Origin: Clostridiaceae bacterium 14S0207
GTDB taxonomy: Bacteria > Bacillota > Clostridia > Clostridiales > Clostridiaceae
Assembly: GCA_003288255.1 (NCBI GenBank)
Contig: CP026600.1
Coordinates: 1,426,001 to 1,490,000, forward strand
DNA length: 64,000 nucleotides
Reading direction: 5' to 3'
Below are positions 34,112 to 42,978 of this stretch, piece after piece. Each line of letters opens with the position of its first letter. The stretch's first letter is position 1. A program made the position numbers and the translations under genes. A model generated the notes under the pieces. It made no database searches. It saw only the letters and a list, made by a program, of their open reading frames with translations, and had not been told where the DNA came from.

Positions 34112-35948
34112 ATGTTACCTCCTCTTGATAATAGGATGATTGAATGTTAAACATTTTTGAGTACTCTCCATTTTCTCTTAATAATTCATTATGAGTACCT
34201 TCCTCAATAATTTTCCCATGATTTAATAGTATAATCCTGTCACAGAATTTAGTTGAACTTAATCTATGTGAAATAAACACACTTGTTTTATCATTTATTA
34301 GTGAATTATATTTTTCATACATTTCACTTTCTGCTAATGCATCAAGTGCTGAAGTTGGCTCATCTAAAATGACTATAGGACTATCTTTATATAAACATCT
34401 TGCAAAGAGTAATTTTTGAGCTTGGCCACCTGAAAAAACTACTCCTTCATCATCAAGTTCTTTAAGCATATTAGCGTTAATACCACTTTTTAGTTTTTGT
34501 ATTTCACTATCTAATCCTGCTAATTTAATACAATCCTTAACTTTATCATAATTTATTTTTTCTTTAATACAACATGCTACATTCTCTGCAATGGATAAGG
34601 CTAGTATTTGAGAATTTTGAAATAAAACAGAGAATAAGTTAAAATAATCTTCTTTTTTATATGTACTTATATCAATACCATCTAAATATATTTTCCCTTC
34701 AGTTGGGGTATATAAGCCACACATGAGTTTTACAAGGGTAGTTTTACCTGCTCCATTAACACCTACAAGAGCAAGTTTTTCTCCTTTATGAATTGTAAGA
34801 TTTAAGTTATCAAATATCTTAGTTTTACTACCTGGAAAAGCAAATGATACATTTTCAAATCTTAATTCATATGTTTTCTGCAAAGGGATTTCATTATATA
34901 AATTATATGAATTACTATTAGTATTGTTTTTTTGTATAACATCATCAATTTCTATAGCAGTTCTAGAATTATTTACTGTTATATTGTTTAGTTGTAGATA
35001 TTTTAAACTATCAAAAATTGTGGTTATCCAAGTATTCACCCCTAAAATTAATCCTATTATCATTATAAATTCATTAATATTTATTAATCCGTTTCTTACC
35101 TTATTAAAAACAATAAAATAAGCGATAGCATACTTTATTGCTGTTAAAAGTCGTTCTGATAAATTAACTAAAAAATATATTCTTAATTCTTTCTTTAACC
35201 AGTTTTGTCTTAAGTTAATAAGACAATTAAATATATCCATAAACCAGTTTTTTATATTATACAATCTTACATCTTTTGCATTCTTTAATGATTTAGATTG
35301 AGTTGATAAATATCTTAATTTAGTATCGATTTTAAACCATTTTTCATTATTATTATTAACCCACTTTTCATTAAATAGATTAACTATAATAGAGAATGAG
35401 GAGATAATTATTAAAATTACTTGAATTAAGAAATTTATTTTGGCAATAAATATACAGTATATTAAAAGTCCTAAAATACTTTGAATTAAAGTTCTAAAGT
35501 CTACAATGATGTGAGCAAAACCTTCATGAAAACCATCCATATATGAATCTAGTCCAGCATTAAAGATCTCTTTTCCTTTTGAAACATCAATATTTTCATA
35601 ATCAGTTAACATTATATGATCGTAGTAATTTAAACATTTAAACATACGTTTTTTATCTACTATGTTATTAATACTTTTTTCGAGTCTTTTATATAAAATT
35701 GTTGTAGAATACAAAATAAAACAATATAATGTTAAGTTTTTTAATATTACTAGAACATCTTTGTTATGCGTTAGTAATTTTACTGAAAAGGCTGGGAGTA
35801 AGGTTAGCATAAAAGTTGTAAATATGCTAGAAAGTATTACTACTAGTGAAAAAAGTACATATTTAAACATATAGTCTTGGAGTATATATTTATGTACATA
35901 TGAGATATTTTCAATTACACTATAATTTTTTTTATTCAACTGTATCAC
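34098..35948 (-). CDS. ABC exporter, fused permease-ATPase half 1
   Basis: A 616-aa half-exporter with about six helices followed by an ATPase domain: Walker A GVNGAGKTTL, Q-loop LFQNSQILAL, signature VFSGGQAQKLLFARCLYK, Walker B PIVILDEPTSALD, H-switch SHRLSST. The start is uncertain: GTG at 35948 lies behind only a weak GGATG, and TTG at 35939 is possible. It is the first gene of the pair and is read away from the long non-coding tract to its right, whose repeated elements would lie upstream of it. Confidence 0.88.
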   Translation of the reverse strand: MIQLNKKNYSVIENISYVHKYILQDYMFKYVLFSLVVILSSIFTTFMLTLLPAFSVKLLTHNKDVLVILKNLTLYCFILYSTTILYKRLEKSINNIVDKKRMFKCLNYYDHIMLTDYENIDVSKGKEIFNAGLDSYMDGFHEGFAHIIVDFRTLIQSILGLLIYCIFIAKINFLIQVILIIISSFSIIVNLFNEKWVNNNNEKWFKIDTKLRYLSTQSKSLKNAKDVRLYNIKNWFMDIFNCLINLRQNWLKKELRIYFLVNLSERLLTAIKYAIAYFIVFNKVRNGLININEFIMIIGLILGVNTWITTIFDSLKYLQLNNITVNNSRTAIEIDDVIQKNNTNSNSYNLYNEIPLQKTYELRFENVSFAFPGSKTKIFDNLNLTIHKGEKLALVGVNGAGKTTLVKLMCGLYTPTEGKIYLDGIDISTYKKEDYFNLFSVLFQNSQILALSIAENVACCIKEKINYDKVKDCIKLAGLDSEIQKLKSGINANMLKELDDEGVVFSGGQAQKLLFARCLYKDSPIVILDEPTSALDALAESEMYEKYNSLINDKTSVFISHRLSSTKFCDRIILLNHGKIIEEGTHNELLRENGEYSKMFNIQSSYYQEEVTYDNV

Positions 35949-36500
35949 ATCCGTTTATAATATTATGTAAATAAATTTTAAGGTAAAGATAAATAAATCT
36001 TTTATGATATTTTCAAAAGGGGAGTGTACTTATAAAATGGAATGAAATAAGTTATTGATTTTATTGATACTAATATTTATAGAAAGAACAGTTACATAAT
36101 ACCATATTCAAAATAATCTGTAAATTCTAAAAATGTTCGTATAATCGGTTATCTTAATAATTTCTTCCTCTTTTTATATAAAAATTTCTTTATCTTTGTA
36201 TGATTTTACATATTGCCTGTATTTTGTTGAGGTTTTAAATTTTTAGTTGCTTCCTCTTTTTGAATACAAAAACTTAGTCATCTTTCTGTAATTTTATACT
36301 TCTCTTGGGTCTTTCGTTAAAATCTTTATTTTTTTCTTGCATACTCAGTTTAAGTATAAAATTCTATGTCTTTTTCTATGATCTTATAATTTGCTTCCTC
36401 TTTTTAAAACTATATATTTTACTTAACTTATGGTATAAAAATATCACAATACATAATGTTAGTTATGTCTAGTGATAAAAATATAGAAAATTTATTGCAA
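35949..36500. other. Non-coding tract with a thrice-repeated CTTCCTCTTTTT element
   Basis: No gene can be supported here. CTTCCTCTTTTT occurs at about 36164-36175, 36250-36261 and 36394-36405 (minus strand AAAAAGAGGAAG). Longer stretches after the first two copies also align loosely (TTTCTTTATCTTTGTATG against CTTAGTCATCTTTCTGTA). On the minus strand the elements precede the exporter pair. They are pyrimidine-rich on the plus strand, unlike the surrounding AT-balanced DNA. Confidence 0.5.
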
Positions 36501-36503
36501 TAC

Positions 36504-36595
36504 AACGTAAACATATGTATACGTTTGTTTACGTTAAGAATTTACTTTGATTTTACTTGTGTTTACGTATGTATACATAGGTATATAATGTTTAC
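36504..36595 (+). promoter_or_regulatory. Cluster of GTATAC/GTTTACG palindromic sites over a possible promoter
   Basis: AACGTAAAC (36504-36512) and GTTTACGTT (36527-36535) form a perfect 9-bp inverted repeat with ATGTATAC between them. A second site with GTTTACGTATGTATAC starts at 36561. A TTTACG (36562-36567) and TATAAT (36584-36589) with a 16-base spacer make a possible promoter under these sites. They are candidate operators for the RHH protein encoded downstream. Confidence 0.5.
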
Positions 36596-36969
36596 AATAA
36601 TATATTTCGAAAATTTTAATATATAAAAACATATGGAAATAAGATGAAAAAGTTAACCAAATAAAGAAAACAGGCTTAAAATTGATTTTAAAAATTAAAA
36701 CACCCGAAAAGGTATAATAAGTCTACCGATAATAAAAACCGGCCTTAAAACTCAAAATACAGCTTCGAAAAATTAGCTTGTTAATGAAAAATATTGTATT
36801 TAAGAATTATTCTGAAACCCACTGATGAAAATTAAGAAAACTAAATTAGATTTATGGTTATAAAATGAAATTATATTCCTTTTAAAGTGTTAAGCTAGTA
36901 TAATATAATTTAGAATGTTTAAGACAGGCTATTAATACTTATGTAATTTAATAAGGAGAGAATAAGAAC
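36596..36969 (+). other. Long leader before the RHH/coiled-coil gene
   Basis: About 370 bases lie between the possible promoter and the next start codon. They contain several short pairing segments (for instance ACCGATAATAAAAACCGG and CAGCTTCGAAAAATTAGCTTG). I do not recognise an RNA family and see no open reading frame of interest. Confidence 0.35.
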
Positions 36970-37845
36970 ATGGCAGACACAATATTTAGCGTAAGAGTAG
37001 ATGAACAAATAAAAGGTAAATTTAATGAACTAGCAAAAAGTATTGGCATAAATAATAAAGAGTTTATGGAAGAAATTTTAAGTTTTTACGAATTACATAA
37101 AGTTAGTGAAGAATCAACTATAAATATTCAAAGTGATGTAAATGAACTTCAACATATAACAAAAAGAATGATAGATATATACATAAACTTAGTAGAGGGT
37201 ATTAAACTTGCTAATACTGAAAAAGATGATAAAAGAAAAAAGGCTTTAGAGGAAAAAGAAAAAGAAATTACATCATTAAAAGATTCTTTAGAAAAAGAAT
37301 TAGAAAATAAAAAAGAACTAGAAAATAAAATAGAAGCTATAAAAGAAGAAGAAAATAATATAGTAAAGAAACTTAAAGAACAAGAAGAATTAAATAATAA
37401 TTTTAATGCTTTAAAAAAGATGCAAGAAGATAAAATAGAAGAACTATTAAATAAGTTAAAAGAGGAAGAAGATAATACTAAAAAAATAGAAAGCCTAAAA
37501 AAACAAATTACTAATTTACAAGAGGAAAGAAATCATGTAGATACATTACTTCAAAACTATAAGGAAGAAAATGTAGGCTTAAAAGAAAAACTTCAAAAAG
37601 AGGAAGAACTAAAAAAAGAATTAAAGTGTTCTTTAGAAGAACAGTACCAAAAGGATTTAAGTTTTATAAAAGAAAAAGAAGTGTTAAATAAAAATAGTGA
37701 AATACTTACTTTAAAAGAAAATCATTATGAAAAGGTTTCACAATTGCAAACTCAAATAATGGATTTAATTAATGAAAATAAACTTTTAAATAACACTATA
37801 AAGGAATTAGAAAGTTCTTTAAAAAATATAAATAAAAATAAGTAG
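36970..37845 (+). CDS. RHH-type DNA-binding, long coiled-coil protein
   Basis: A 291-aa protein. Residues 1-50 (IFSVRVDEQIKGKFNELAK, then SIGINNKEFMEEIL) have the strand-helix-helix pattern of ribbon-helix-helix proteins. Residues from about 85 to 288 are one long Lys/Glu-rich coiled coil with heptads. This layout resembles KfrA-like DNA-binding coiled-coil proteins of plasmids, with an RHH in place of the HTH, but I find no direct relative. An AGGAGAG site precedes the ATG. Short palindromes about 400 bases upstream could be its operators. It is followed by a hairpin terminator. Confidence 0.6.
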   Translation: MADTIFSVRVDEQIKGKFNELAKSIGINNKEFMEEILSFYELHKVSEESTINIQSDVNELQHITKRMIDIYINLVEGIKLANTEKDDKRKKALEEKEKEITSLKDSLEKELENKKELENKIEAIKEEENNIVKKLKEQEELNNNFNALKKMQEDKIEELLNKLKEEEDNTKKIESLKKQITNLQEERNHVDTLLQNYKEENVGLKEKLQKEEELKKELKCSLEEQYQKDLSFIKEKEVLNKNSEILTLKENHYEKVSQLQTQIMDLINENKLLNNTIKELESSLKNINKNK

Positions 37846-37850
37846 ATTTG

Positions 37851-37900
37851 AAATTTTACCTTCTTATAAATTATATGATTTTATAGGAAGGTATTTTATT
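37851..37900 (+). terminator. Terminator of the RHH/coiled-coil gene
   Basis: The TACCTTC and GGAAGGTA arms, extended by TTATAAA/TTTATA, form a stem followed by TTTTATTA. Confidence 0.75.
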
Positions 37901-38171
37901 ACAAATAGTTTCTATGTTTTGAAATCTTTGTTATAATGATATCAAGCAAAGAATTAGTTAATATATCTGAGTTTTGATCAAGAATATAATCTCTATAATT
38001 AATGTTAGATAGGTAATAAAGTCTATTAAGGACTAATTAAAGATTAAAACTACATCTAAATAAAATGTATAAAAGGTATATTATTATAAGTATATAAGGT
38101 TAGTAAAAATGTATATCTTAATTAGATAACATTTTAGTAATAAATAAGATAACTTGTAAGGGGGAGTACTT
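37901..38171. other. AT-rich gap before the M32 carboxypeptidase gene
   Basis: I see no gene and no clear regulatory element apart from a TATAAT at about 37932 without a matched -35, and the GGGGGAG ribosome site of the next gene. Confidence 0.4.
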
Positions 38172-39683
38172 TTGAAAAAAGATTTTGATTTAAAATTAAA
38201 AGAGTTTAAAGAGTATTTAACAAAAATTCATTATCTTTCATGTGCTACTAATGTCTTATATTGGGATGCTAGAGTGTACATGCCTAGAAAGGGATCAGAT
38301 TTTAGAAGCAATGTTTTAGGATACTTATCAGGGGAGTTATACAAGTTACAAACATCACCTAAAATACAAGAATTTATAGAGTACTTTGATCCAATAAATG
38401 ATTTAGATGTAGTTACAAGAGCTATGGTAGACAATGTTAAATTAGAATATGAAAAAACAAAAAAAATTCCAGAAGATAGATTTACAGAGTATAATATTTT
38501 AGTTTCAAAGTCAGAAAATGCTTGGAAAGAAGCTAAGGATAATTCAGATTTCACCATTTTTCAACCATATCTTGAGAAAATAGTAGATTTTCAAAAAGAA
38601 TTTATAGGTTATTGGGGATATAAAGATAATAAATATGACACATTATTAGATTTCTTTGAACCAGGAATAACTGTTGAAAAATTAGATAAAGTTTTTAGCG
38701 AAATGAGAAATTCTACAATAGAATTACTAAATAAAATAAAAAATAGTGATGTAAAAATAGATAAGTCTATTCTTACTAAAAAAATTGATATTGAAAAACA
38801 AGATAAATTCTCAAAAGATGTATTAACAAAAATGGGATTTGACTTTGATGCAGGTAGATTAGATCAAACTGAACATCCATTTACAATAGATTTTGGAAAT
38901 AAGGATATAAGAATAACTACTCACTACTTTGAAGATAATTTCATAATTGGAGGACTATTAGGTAATGTTCATGAAGGTGGACATGGAATATATGAACAAG
39001 ACATACCTGATGACTTAGAAGGAACTTCACTTAATACTGGTACTTCTATGGGAATTCATGAATCACAATCTAGATTTTATGAAAATATTTTAGGACGTAG
39101 TAAAGGATTCTGGACTTATTTTTATCCAATACTTCAAGAACAAATTGAGGAATATAAAGATATAGATTTTAATGAATTTTATAAAGCTATAAACCTTGTT
39201 GAACCATCACTTGTAAGAACAGAATCAGATGAACTTACTTATGGACTTCATATAATCATAAGATATGAACTAGAAAAAGCTCTTATAAATGATGAAATTC
39301 AAGTAAAAGATCTTCCAGAAATATGGAATAAAAAATATAAGGAATATCTAGGTGTGGAACCTAAAAATGATGCTGAAGGAGTACTTCAAGATGTTCACTG
39401 GGCTGGTGGCTCTTTTGGATACTTCCCAAGTTATGCACTTGGTAATCTATACGGAGCTCAATTCTTAAAGAAAATGGAGAATGATATTCCAAATTTAAAT
39501 GACAAAATAGAAAAGGGTGAATTAGAAGTAGTCCACCAATGGTTAAAAGAAAATATTCATAAATATGGAGCTGTTTATAAGCCAACTACACTTATTAAAA
39601 AAGTTACTGGTGAAGAATTATCAGCTAAATATTTTATAGATTATTTAAATGATAAATATAAAGAAATATATGAATTAAGCTAA
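38172..39683 (+). CDS. Metallocarboxypeptidase, M32 (Taq) family
   Basis: A 503-aa zinc carboxypeptidase of the Thermus-type M32 family. The zinc motif HEGGHGIYEQ (HExxH) lies at about residues 267-276, and the family motifs are MGIHESQSRFYEN (about 294-306, further Glu ligand) and DVHWAGGSFGYFPSYALGN (about 407-425). It removes C-terminal amino acids, but not proline in related enzymes. The start is TTG behind GGGGGAG. In an amino-acid fermenter it would help feed peptide-derived amino acids to catabolism. Confidence 0.93.
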   Translation: MKKDFDLKLKEFKEYLTKIHYLSCATNVLYWDARVYMPRKGSDFRSNVLGYLSGELYKLQTSPKIQEFIEYFDPINDLDVVTRAMVDNVKLEYEKTKKIPEDRFTEYNILVSKSENAWKEAKDNSDFTIFQPYLEKIVDFQKEFIGYWGYKDNKYDTLLDFFEPGITVEKLDKVFSEMRNSTIELLNKIKNSDVKIDKSILTKKIDIEKQDKFSKDVLTKMGFDFDAGRLDQTEHPFTIDFGNKDIRITTHYFEDNFIIGGLLGNVHEGGHGIYEQDIPDDLEGTSLNTGTSMGIHESQSRFYENILGRSKGFWTYFYPILQEQIEEYKDIDFNEFYKAINLVEPSLVRTESDELTYGLHIIIRYELEKALINDEIQVKDLPEIWNKKYKEYLGVEPKNDAEGVLQDVHWAGGSFGYFPSYALGNLYGAQFLKKMENDIPNLNDKIEKGELEVVHQWLKENIHKYGAVYKPTTLIKKVTGEELSAKYFIDYLNDKYKEIYELS

Positions 39684-39691
39684 ATAAATTA

Positions 39692-39738
39692 AGAGGAGAG
39701 TGTATAAAAACTTTAAGTATTTTTATCACTCTCCTTGT
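39692..39738. terminator. Terminator between carboxypeptidase and CrtI-type remnant
   Basis: AGGAGAGTG and CACTCTCCT arms, each extended by an A- or T-run, form a nearly perfect stem shared by two converging genes. Confidence 0.8.
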
Positions 39739-40614
39739 TTATTTATAATTTGTAAGATAATCTTTAAAAATTTCTTCTGAAGCTATTTTACTACTATTTA
39801 AAACCATAGATACTCCTGCGTTGGGATGAATTGAATCTCCTACAAAATATAAAATAGTTTTTTCGTCCCATTTAATATTAGTAAAAGATAAATTAGGTAT
39901 TCTTAAAACTACATTTAAGCATTCATATCCACTTTTACACATAGATGAATCAATTCTGCTAGGCGAATAAATATATATGCTTGAGCCATTAAAAGGAGAG
40001 ATACCTACGTACATAGTCTGAAATGCCAGATAATTAGCAAGATCTTTATTTTTTATATATTTTAAAATATTGTTGTAAGCTGAAGAAAAAGGATAAATAT
40101 ATAAAACTTGTTCTATATATTTAGAATCTAAAAGTTTTTTATTATTTATAAATAAATTATTTAAGAAGAATTTATCTGCTATATAATATTTTTTATAAAT
40201 CTTACTTAAGAAATGTAGATATCCTTCCATATCTTTATTTGAAAAACATTCCAAAGTTTCCGCTAATTTTGGCAATTTAATTGAAAAATTATAAGAACGA
40301 TTATTAGTAAAAAATACTTTATAAATAGGATCTAACTGTATTATATTTAAATAATTTCTATAATCTTCATTAATGTCTTGGAATAATTGTAAGTACGATT
40401 TTGGTATCATTATTAGAGAAGCTGTTAAATCGAAAATGAAATTTTCATTTTTTAGTATGCCTAGTTTACCACCTATATAATTTTGCTTTTCTAAAATTTT
40501 CACATTAAATCCTTGATTTAAAAGTCTTATACCTAAACTTAATCCTCCAATTCCTGCGCCTATGATTATAACTTTTTTACTTATAAAGTCTCCTTTTTTA
40601 CAAAAATTAATCAT
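39739..40614 (-). pseudogene. CrtI/phytoene-desaturase-type FAD oxidoreductase, shortened and probably decayed
   Basis: The N-terminal FAD motif is intact (VIIIGAGIGGLSLGIRLLNQ), and GGKLGILKNENFIFDLTAS and LDPIYKVFF follow the family. The protein is only about 280 aa against about 490 usual. After about residue 175 it jumps in two places, and it ends with YFVGDSIHPNAGVSMVLNSS, the normal CrtI C-terminus. The middle dinucleotide/substrate part is missing. On its strand AAAGGAG sits right before ATA AGT AAA AAA (ATA at 40584-40582), where ATG would be expected; the first real ATG (40614) has no ribosome site. The deletions and the lost start codon together suggest a relic gene. Confidence 0.6.
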
Positions 40615-41182
40615 AAATATAAATAATTAGTATGCTCCAAAGATATATTTTTTAAACTAATAAATTGATAAAAATATATATTAAATTACATATTAAAACA
40701 TAAGTCAAAATAAAAATAAAAAATATTTTTATTTACTTCATAAAACGACAGATTATTACGATAAATTTCTATATAATTAAAACAAGGATATATTATAAAA
40801 ATTTCACGAAGGTTATAAGGATTTTCATGTGAAAATAATTTTTTATAATAATCAACCTTTAAATAAAACAAAAAAAGTTCATAATAAGCTTTTAAAAAGG
40901 ATATAATCTTTATATATGCTTGTTAATAAAAAAATAATCCCTTTTTAAAACTTTACTAAAATCATCGAAAATGATATTCTAGAAATGAATAAATAGGTAA
41001 TTTGTATATCTATAAACTAAGATGTTAATTAATAACTATTTATTTAGGCTGTTCATTGATTTATTACTTTAAAATTAGGAAGTGTTTTTTTATAAATTAA
41101 ATGTATTCCTAACTAAATAAAAAATAATCAATGTTACTATATGTTATATTTATAAAATCATTATATTTAGGGGGTGTAGGTT
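40615..41182. other. AT-rich gap before the proline reductase operon
   Basis: The tract contains a 61-codon minus-strand frame (40686-40871) with no ribosome site and no recognisable family. I do not see a sigma-54 promoter (TGGCAC-N5-TTGC), although prd operons can use one in related organisms. The only clear signal is the GGGGGTG ribosome site of prdC. Confidence 0.4.
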
Positions 41183-42496
41183 GTGGGAGTTATTTATAAG
41201 TTTCCATTAAAGATGCATGTAGGTGCACCAAATACTCCTTTAGTTTCAAAAGGAGAAGAAGTTCAAAGAGGTCAATGTATATCAGAACCTAAAGGATTAG
41301 GCTCAAAAATTCATTCAAGTGTATCTGGAAAGATTTTAGAAGTAACTGAAAATGAAATAATCATAGATGCATACGAAAAACAGTCAGAAGATTTTATAAA
41401 AATTAAAAAGTGTGAAAATACATTAGATACTATATATGAGGCTGGTATAGTAGGTGCCGGTGGAGCAGGTTTTCCTACACATATAAAATTAAAGGTTAAT
41501 ATACCAGATGGATATGTTGTAGCTAATTGTGCTGAATGTGAACCTACTCTTCATCACAATATAAAAATGATAGAAGAACAACCTGAATTACTTGTAAATG
41601 GTATCAAATATGCTATGGAAGCAACTTCATCTAAAAAAGCCTATATAGGTATTAAGGCAAAACATTCAAAAGCTATACAAGTGCTAAAAGAATTTTTGCA
41701 AAATTGCGAAGGGTGCGAAAATATACAGGTAAAAGAATTAAAAGATATGTACCCAATGGGGGAAGAAAGAGCTTTAATTCATGAAATATTTGATATATGG
41801 CTAAAACCAACACAACTACCTCTAGAAGCTAATTGTGTTGTTCTAAATGCGGAAACTTTAGCCAATATTACTAGAGCAGTAGAAGAAGGTAAGCCAGTAA
41901 TAGATAAAGATTTAACAATAGCTGGAAAATTAAATGGTGGCAATACTCCTCATATTTTATTCCAAGTTCCTGTTGGAATAAGCATTAAATCTTTAATTGA
42001 AAATTGTGGTGGAATAAATGGAGAATATGGAGAGTTACTTATAGGTGGCCCTAATACAGGAAGTGCTGGAGATTTAGAAACTTCAATAGTAACAAAAACT
42101 TCTGGTGGTGCATTAGTTACAATACCATTTCCAAAGTATGATGGTCCATTAGGATTACTTGTATGTGCCTGTGGAGCCAATGAAGAAAGACTTAGAGATA
42201 TAGCTAAAAAAATGGGTTCCACTGTAGTTGGAGTTACTAAGTGTAAAAATGTAGAAGAAATAAAAGGAAACAATAAATGTAAAACACCGGGTAATTGTCC
42301 TGGACAAGCTGCGGGAATTATATATCTAAAGAGTAAAGGCGCTAAGAGAATTTTAATTTCTAATTGTAGTGATTGTTCAAATACTGTTATGTGTTGTGCT
42401 CCTAAGATGGGAATTCCTGTTTATCATCATACAGATCATGTTTTCAGAACAGTGGATTATCCATTAACAAGAAGACTTCCAATGGAAGATAAATAA
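41183..42496 (+). CDS. prdC: Proline reductase-associated electron transfer protein PrdC
   Basis: A 437-aa RnfC-like protein. A barrel-sandwich N-terminus (VGAPNTPLVSKGEEVQRGQC) is followed by the NADH/flavin-type segment GIVGAGGAGFPTHIKLK (about 87-103) and VANCAECEPTLHHNIKMIEE (about 112-131). SLBB-like and cysteine-rich C-terminal parts follow (NCPGQAAG and SNCSDCSNTVMCCAPKMG). PrdC carries electrons from NADH or ferredoxin to the reductase. Cysteine is used throughout, with no in-frame UGA. The start is GTG behind GGGGGTG. It is the first gene of the operon. Confidence 0.9.
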   Translation: MGVIYKFPLKMHVGAPNTPLVSKGEEVQRGQCISEPKGLGSKIHSSVSGKILEVTENEIIIDAYEKQSEDFIKIKKCENTLDTIYEAGIVGAGGAGFPTHIKLKVNIPDGYVVANCAECEPTLHHNIKMIEEQPELLVNGIKYAMEATSSKKAYIGIKAKHSKAIQVLKEFLQNCEGCENIQVKELKDMYPMGEERALIHEIFDIWLKPTQLPLEANCVVLNAETLANITRAVEEGKPVIDKDLTIAGKLNGGNTPHILFQVPVGISIKSLIENCGGINGEYGELLIGGPNTGSAGDLETSIVTKTSGGALVTIPFPKYDGPLGLLVCACGANEERLRDIAKKMGSTVVGVTKCKNVEEIKGNNKCKTPGNCPGQAAGIIYLKSKGAKRILISNCSDCSNTVMCCAPKMGIPVYHHTDHVFRTVDYPLTRRLPMEDK

Positions 42497-42510
42497 GGGG
42501 GAATGTAATT

Positions 42511-42930
42511 ATGTCAATGAGCAAAGAACAAGCTGAAGAATTAAAAAATGAATTAGCTGTAGTTTGCTGTAGAACAGAAGAAGGCACAATAATTTCTTCA
42601 TCAAATTTAGAAGATCCTGCAATTTTTCCAGACATGGTTGATTCAGGACTTTTAAATATTCCTGATAACTGTTACAAAATAAAACAAGTAATAGGTGCCA
42701 AACTTTTAAAGACAATAGATTCTCTTACTCCTTTGACTCCTGAATTATTAGAGGGAGCTAAAGAAGATGATGAGTGCAATGAAGAAGAATGCAATGAAGA
42801 AGTTATAGAAAGTTCTACGACTGAAATTTGTAATGATACAAATTGTACTTATGAAATCAAGGAACAAGAAGGGGTTATAAAAATAAGAATAGAAGAAGGT
42901 AAGGGCATAGATATAGAACTTCCTTTATAA
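42511..42930 (+). CDS. Free-standing copy of the PrdA N-terminal domain
   Basis: A 139-aa protein. Residues 1-88 are almost identical to the start of PrdA encoded just downstream: AVVCCRTEEGT, DPAIFPDMVDSGLLN and LTPLTPELLEGAKE. After an acidic Cys/Glu linker it ends with IKIRIEEGKGIDIELPL, which matches the sequence after the N-domains in PrdA. It therefore corresponds to the whole PrdA N-terminal region without the reductase core. The DNA is about 90% identical to PrdA over some 230 bases, showing recent duplication. A GGGGG site precedes it. The role is unknown; a chaperone or regulator of PrdA processing is possible. Confidence 0.8.
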   Translation: MSMSKEQAEELKNELAVVCCRTEEGTIISSSNLEDPAIFPDMVDSGLLNIPDNCYKIKQVIGAKLLKTIDSLTPLTPELLEGAKEDDECNEEECNEEVIESSTTEICNDTNCTYEIKEQEGVIKIRIEEGKGIDIELPL

Positions 42931-42978
42931 ATTCTTAATTTAAATATAATAAATTGAAGATAAGGAGGGATGATTGCC

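Noticed and set aside
36601-36960. Leader before the RHH gene as a known riboswitch, T-box or 6S RNA
   Set aside because: I found none of the conserved signatures (no AGGGTGGTACCGCG, no TPP, purine, SAM or c-di-GMP core).
40686-40871. 61-codon minus-strand frame in the gap before prdC
   Set aside because: It has no ribosome site, its composition is Phe/Tyr/Ile-rich as expected from random AT-rich DNA, and no family is recognised.
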